Positions 12,530-15,578 of a stretch of 15,578 nt of DNA are shown here, piece after piece (position 1 is the first letter of the stretch; each line of letters begins with the position of its first letter). The DNA is taken from NCBI GenBank assembly GCA_947624455.1, contig CANQKL010000022.1, forward strand, positions 1 through 15,578. Reading direction: 5' to 3'. Below the pieces are notes generated by a model. The model was not told the origin of the DNA. It made no database searches and worked only from the letters and a program-made list of their open reading frames with translations. The translations under genes were made by a program, and so were the position numbers. This stretch comes from an uncultured Clostridia bacterium. Its GTDB lineage: Bacteria; Bacillota; Clostridia; UMGS1883.

Positions 12530-14041
12530 TCAGCACAAAGGAGCAAATATCCTCAGCACCCCGTCCACTATCCATTTTACAAAGCCGCCGCCGATGTTTT
12601 CAAGGGTTCTTTCCCGGCACTTCGCCTCAGTGGCGGCGAAATCCGCTTTCAGGTCATCAAGCAAGCCGGCGCGGTAGAACAGGGAGTTGTTTTCAAAATG
12701 CAGGAACAGGCTGCGGTAGTCCAGGTTGACCGTACCCACCGTACCCACTATGCCGTCCACTATACAGCCCTTGGCGTGGACGAAGCCGGGAACGTATTCG
12801 TAAATTTTTACGCCAGCCTCCAAAAGCACCGGATAAAAGCTGCTCGACATCCGGTAAATCAGCTTTTTGTCAGGGACGCCGGGCATGATTATCCTCACGT
12901 CCACCCCGCGTCTGGCGGCGCGGACAAAGGCTTCGAGCAGGGCGTCGCCGGGCATGAGATAGGGCGTGAAGAACCAGGCGTAGCTTTGGGCCTGGGACAG
13001 CAGGTCGATGTAAAGCTCGTTGCTAATAGCGTCCTTGCCGAGGGGAGAATCATAGTAGCTCAGCACGAGTCCGTCCGCCTCGCCGCCCCGAGGAGGGGCC
13101 TGAACCTCCAAGAACTCATCCGGCACGGGGTCGCCGGTGAAAGCGTTCCAGAACTGGGCGAACATCCTCGTGTAATTATTCGCCGCCTCGCCGGTGACCC
13201 GGAAGCCTATATCCTTCCAATGGCCGTGCTTTTCAACGTGATTTATATATTCGTCCGCCAAATTTACTCCCCCGCTGAACGCGGTTTTTCCGTCGATAAT
13301 GAGCATTTTCCTGTGGTCGCGGCAATTAAGAGTACCCTTGACGAACACCAGGGGATTAAAGGCCACGCAGCGTATGCCCTTACTGCGCAGCCGCGCGGCG
13401 GCCTCCTTTGAATAGGTCGAGATACTGCCGAGGTCGTCGTACATCACTCTTACGTCCACGCCCTGGGCGGCCTTGCGGCTCATTACCTCCACCATGGAGT
13501 CCCACATAAGGCCGTTCTCTACAATGAAATACTCGGCGAAAATAAAGCGCTCCGCCTTTTCCATTTCCTCGAGCATGGCGGGGAACAGCTCGTCGCCCAG
13601 CGGATAGTACTTGGCAAAACGGTTCTCGCAAAGGTGAAAGCCCGTTTTTTCCTGCACCCAGCGGAAGGTCTGGCTAAGCCGCTTGTTCTCCGCGTCAAAG
13701 GCCTCGAACAGCGGGGCCGTCGCGTCCTCGACGGGCGGAAGCTGGGGGGCGAGATCCAGCTTTTTTTGCAGCGGCTTTGTGGTGCGCTTGTTCCCAAATA
13801 TGAGGTAAAGGGCCGCGCCCGGCAGCGGAAACGTCAGGATAACAAGCAGCCAAAGTATTTTGTAAGTTCCCTCGTCCCTTTTCGTTATCAAATACAGCAC
13901 AAACAGGGCCGACAGTACCGACAGCGCCAGATTTATCACGGCGGCCCAGGGCGCCAGCCATTTGAGCAGGCAGTATATCCATATGAGCTGGATAAGGACG
14001 GCGGGGATCAGCATAAAAACTCGGCGTATAATTTTATTCAT
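12530..14041 (-). CDS. cls: Cardiolipin synthase, phospholipase D family
   Basis: A 503-residue membrane enzyme that joins phosphatidylglycerol molecules into cardiolipin. The N-terminal region has hydrophobic segments at about 7-30, 34-54 and 63-83 (the last two match the PLDc_N region), followed by two catalytic HKD motifs, HRKMLIID at 243-250 (HxK(x)4D) and HAKGCIVD at 422-429, each followed by Gly-rich and Asn-containing stretches (GGVN; GTVNLDYRS). It ends APLC, as usual for complete Cls proteins. The ATG at 14047 is too close to AAGGAGG, so the in-frame ATG at 14041, 7 bases from it, is preferred. A strong promoter lies just upstream and a terminator downstream, so it is probably monocistronic. 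Confidence 0.95.
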   Translation of the reverse strand: MNKIIRRVFMLIPAVLIQLIWIYCLLKWLAPWAAVINLALSVLSALFVLYLITKRDEGTYKILWLLVILTFPLPGAALYLIFGNKRTTKPLQKKLDLAPQLPPVEDATAPLFEAFDAENKRLSQTFRWVQEKTGFHLCENRFAKYYPLGDELFPAMLEEMEKAERFIFAEYFIVENGLMWDSMVEVMSRKAAQGVDVRVMYDDLGSISTYSKEAAARLRSKGIRCVAFNPLVFVKGTLNCRDHRKMLIIDGKTAFSGGVNLADEYINHVEKHGHWKDIGFRVTGEAANNYTRMFAQFWNAFTGDPVPDEFLEVQAPPRGGEADGLVLSYYDSPLGKDAISNELYIDLLSQAQSYAWFFTPYLMPGDALLEAFVRAARRGVDVRIIMPGVPDKKLIYRMSSSFYPVLLEAGVKIYEYVPGFVHAKGCIVDGIVGTVGTVNLDYRSLFLHFENNSLFYRAGLLDDLKADFAATEAKCRERTLENIGGGFVKWIVDGVLRIFAPLC

Positions 14042-14064
14042 ATTCATTCCTCCTTATGTACAGT

Positions 14065-14093
14065 ATTTTACAACTTTTTTCCCTGTCTGTCAA
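14065..14093 (-). promoter_or_regulatory. Promoter of cls
   Basis: Minus-strand TTGACA (14093-14088), a 17-bp spacer and TAAAAT (14070-14065). The spacer keeps GGGAAAAA, as in the proS promoter. Confidence 0.85.
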
Positions 14094-14259
14094 GGGGCTG
14101 AGGGCCTGACGGACAAAAAATTGTTCCGCGCCTTTGAAGAGTATCGAATTTTTTGCGTCACAGAAAATAATTCTCGTGAAGATTTGTTTTTCGGTTTGAT
14201 TCTTTTACGGAAGCTTTGAGCCTGCCTCTTCGCTTATAATTGACTTGGAGGTGTTCGAT

Positions 14260-14325
14260 GTGAGACTTTGCGATACGCCCGCCGCCGATATGCGCCGGTC
14301 GTTTTTTGGGGAGGGAGCCGGATGA
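14260..14325 (+). CDS. Possible 21-residue ORF translationally coupled to comF
   Basis: A GTG-initiated frame (MRLCDTPAADMRRSFFGEGAG) has an excellent ribosome site, TTGGAGGT at 14245-14252, 7 bases upstream, and its TGA overlaps the comF ATG as ATGA (14322-14325). The frame is short and resembles no family I know. It may be a leader peptide that helps load ribosomes on comF, or a chance frame. A TATAAT at 14235-14240 is very close upstream but lacks a -35 box. The rest of the divergent region (14094-14234) holds no gene or motif that I can recognise. Confidence 0.35.
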   Translation: MRLCDTPAADMRRSFFGEGAG

Positions 14326-15011
14326 TACTGTCCTTTCTCTTTCCGCCCAGGTGCGCCGTCTGCCGCAAGCTCCTGCCCTACGGCTCAAAGCCGGAGCTGT
14401 GCGACGACTGCGGCCGTGACCTGCCCCGAATTTCCGATCCGCGCTGCCAGATCTGCGGCAGACCCATGGACAGCGAGTTCGCCATGCCCTGGTGCCAGAC
14501 CTGCTCCAAAGGCCGGCCTTTTGAAAAGTGCTTTGTACCCTTCCTCTATGACAGGGGCGTTCGACGGCTCATCTCCAACATGAAATATTACGGCCAGCCC
14601 TCCAAAGCCAGATTCCTGGCCGGGGAAATAGCTCGGGAAATGGGCGGCTTCCGCCCGGACGCCATAACCTTTGTCCCCCAAAGCTCCGCCACCGACAGGG
14701 TTCGGGGCTACAATCAGACCCGTCTTATAGCCAAGGAGCTGGGACGGCTGCTCGACGTTCCCGTAAGGCCCGCCCTTCGCCACAGCCCCGGCGACAGGCA
14801 TCAGGTGGGGCTTTCCAGCTCCGAACGCCGAAAAAACGCCCGTGGTATGTACCTGCCCGGTAAAAAACGCCTCAGCGGGACGTGGCTGCTGGTGGACGAC
14901 GTGACCACCACCGGCTCCACGCTGGACGTCTGCTGCCGGCTGCTGAAGGCCATGGGCTGCGACCGAGTCTACGCCGCCACGGCGGCGATAAGAGACGGTA
15001 AAAAATTTTAA
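14322..15011 (+). CDS. comF: ComF family amidophosphoribosyltransferase-like competence protein
   Basis: A 229-residue ComFC/GntX-type protein linked to DNA uptake during competence in other bacteria. The N-terminal half has two zinc-ribbon-like Cys pairs sets: C11/C14/C27/C30 and C42/C45/C58/C61. The C-terminal half is a phosphoribosyltransferase fold: VPQSSATDRVRGYNQT (118-133) and the PRPP-binding loop LLVDDVTTTGST (189-200). The open frame extends upstream to 14268, but ATG 14322 is preferred because GGGAGGGAG precedes it and MILSFLFPPRCAVC is the usual ComF start. It overlaps the small upstream frame by 4 bases. The full competence apparatus is not in this window, so its role here is inferred from the family. 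Confidence 0.93.
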   Translation: MILSFLFPPRCAVCRKLLPYGSKPELCDDCGRDLPRISDPRCQICGRPMDSEFAMPWCQTCSKGRPFEKCFVPFLYDRGVRRLISNMKYYGQPSKARFLAGEIAREMGGFRPDAITFVPQSSATDRVRGYNQTRLIAKELGRLLDVPVRPALRHSPGDRHQVGLSSSERRKNARGMYLPGKKRLSGTWLLVDDVTTTGSTLDVCCRLLKAMGCDRVYAATAAIRDGKKF

Positions 15012-15018
15012 ATACTTA

Positions 15019-15047
15019 TTGAAATTGTATGAAATATGTGCTATAAT
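15019..15047 (+). promoter_or_regulatory. Promoter of the membrane-anchored repeat protein gene
   Basis: TTGAAA (15019-15024), a 17-bp spacer and TATAAT (15042-15047) with the extended TGTGC element. It lies in the 59-base gap after comF, so the next gene can be transcribed alone. Confidence 0.8.
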
Positions 15048-15070
15048 TGGGATAAAGGGTGGTGAGACCA

Positions 15071-15578
15071 GTGGATGAAACGGATATTTTTCAGGAGTAT
15101 CCCGAGCTTAAGGAGTTCCAGCAGCGGCAGCGGGACCGTCGGACAAGCTCCGCCAGGCGGCGACGCCGCCGTTCCAACGGGGCAAAGCTGCTGACTCTGT
15201 TGGTCGTGATCGCCCTGGCGGCCTCAGTAATGGCGCTGATAATGGCCTTGAGCAGCTCGGACAGCGCGGTGGTTTACGCCGCGGACGGCTCTCCCGTGGA
15301 GGTCGATCCCGACGAGGTTGACAAATACCTGGCCGAGGGCTATTACGCCAGTCCGGCCGACCTGGTTCCCTTGACGCTGTACGCCGAGGACGGTACGGCG
15401 GTTATCGCCCGTACGGGGGACAGGGAAAAGCTGGAAAGCAAGGGCTATTACGCCGACAAGTCTGCGGCTTACACCAATATGTACAGCGACGACGGCAGAA
15501 CTCTGTACGTGCCTAACGCCATGGCCGGGAGCTACGAGTCCAACGGCTGGCACGCCAAGCTCAGCGATATAGTGACCA
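15071..15578 (+). CDS. Membrane-anchored protein with three degenerate repeats, N-terminal part
   Basis: The frame from GTG 15071 is open to the window edge (169 codons). GTG is preferred over the out-of-frame ATG at 15075 because AGGGTGG ends 8 bases before it and only this frame stays open. The N-terminus is acidic, then a very basic stretch (seven Arg in a row plus neighbours), then a hydrophobic segment of about 20 residues (LLTLLVVIALAASVMALIMA), giving a single-span anchor with the rest outside. Three related units follow, each with a YxxDG turn and then a (K/E)xxGYY or SNGW core: AADGSPVE...LAEGYYASPADL, AEDGTAVI...LESKGYYADKSAAY and SDDGRTLY...YESNGWHAKLSDI. The remainder is off the window. 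I do not recognise the family. Confidence 0.75.
   Translation, partial: MDETDIFQEYPELKEFQQRQRDRRTSSARRRRRRSNGAKLLTLLVVIALAASVMALIMALSSSDSAVVYAADGSPVEVDPDEVDKYLAEGYYASPADLVPLTLYAEDGTAVIARTGDREKLESKGYYADKSAAYTNMYSDDGRTLYVPNAMAGSYESNGWHAKLSDIVT

Noticed and set aside
12455..13411. Plus-strand open frame of 318 codons opposite cls
   Set aside because: It is antisense to the HKD-containing cls gene and has no motif of its own.
1..15578. tRNA, rRNA, CRISPR arrays, intact insertion sequences
   Set aside because: No cloverleaf-like sequence, no regularly spaced direct repeats and no transposase-like frame was seen on either strand.

Overview
The window looks like chromosomal DNA of an anaerobic low-to-mid-GC Firmicute, most likely class Clostridia (Ruminococcaceae/Oscillospiraceae-like). 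The reasons are the gene order noc/parB-like, parA, parB, serS that is usual near the replication origin of these bacteria, Bacillus-type parS sites, strong GGAGG-type ribosome sites, a type-3 (archaeal-like) prolyl-tRNA synthetase with a C-terminal zinc region, and the Clostridia-typical pair TIGR03915/TIGR03916. No database could be searched; all family names come from motifs read in the translations.

Layout. 1-148: C-terminal end of a ParB/Noc-type protein with its own terminator. 204-3142 (+): a promoter overlapping a parS-like site, then parA, parB and serS. 3262-5318 (-): two overlapping genes, a TIGR03915-type protein (DUF4130) and its radical-SAM partner, convergent with serS; a perfect 16-bp parS lies inside the first. 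5394-6344 (-): AI-2E/YtvI-type membrane permease. 6345-6680: intergenic DNA crowded with inverted repeats, probably a degenerate interspersed repeat. 6681-8117 (-): proS with a clear promoter.

8280-12450 looks more AT-rich and less housekeeping-like than its surroundings. It holds a small hydrophilic protein gene, a FAD-dependent oxidoreductase whose C-terminal Rieske-type domain has lost its first cysteine ligand (Tyr instead of Cys), a secreted multidomain CHAP hydrolase on the opposite strand, and, upstream of that hydrolase and on its strand, a candidate structured RNA of about 187 nt with its own perfect promoter and terminator. This RNA is the best candidate for something undescribed: it is either a 6S-like free RNA or a terminator-controlled leader of the hydrolase, and a repeated 8-base element allows an alternative pairing that would break the terminator.

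12530-14041 (-): cardiolipin synthase, with a promoter nearly identical to that of proS. 14260-15011 (+): a possible 21-codon ORF overlapping comF (amidophosphoribosyltransferase-like, double zinc finger). 15071-end (+): start of a membrane-anchored protein with three degenerate repeats, cut by the window edge.

Together the left part handles origin segregation (ParA/ParB/parS) and translation, with envelope functions (permease, CHAP hydrolase, cardiolipin synthase, the membrane-anchored repeat protein) and DNA uptake or repair (comF, radical-SAM pair) further right. No tRNA, rRNA, CRISPR array or intact mobile element was seen.
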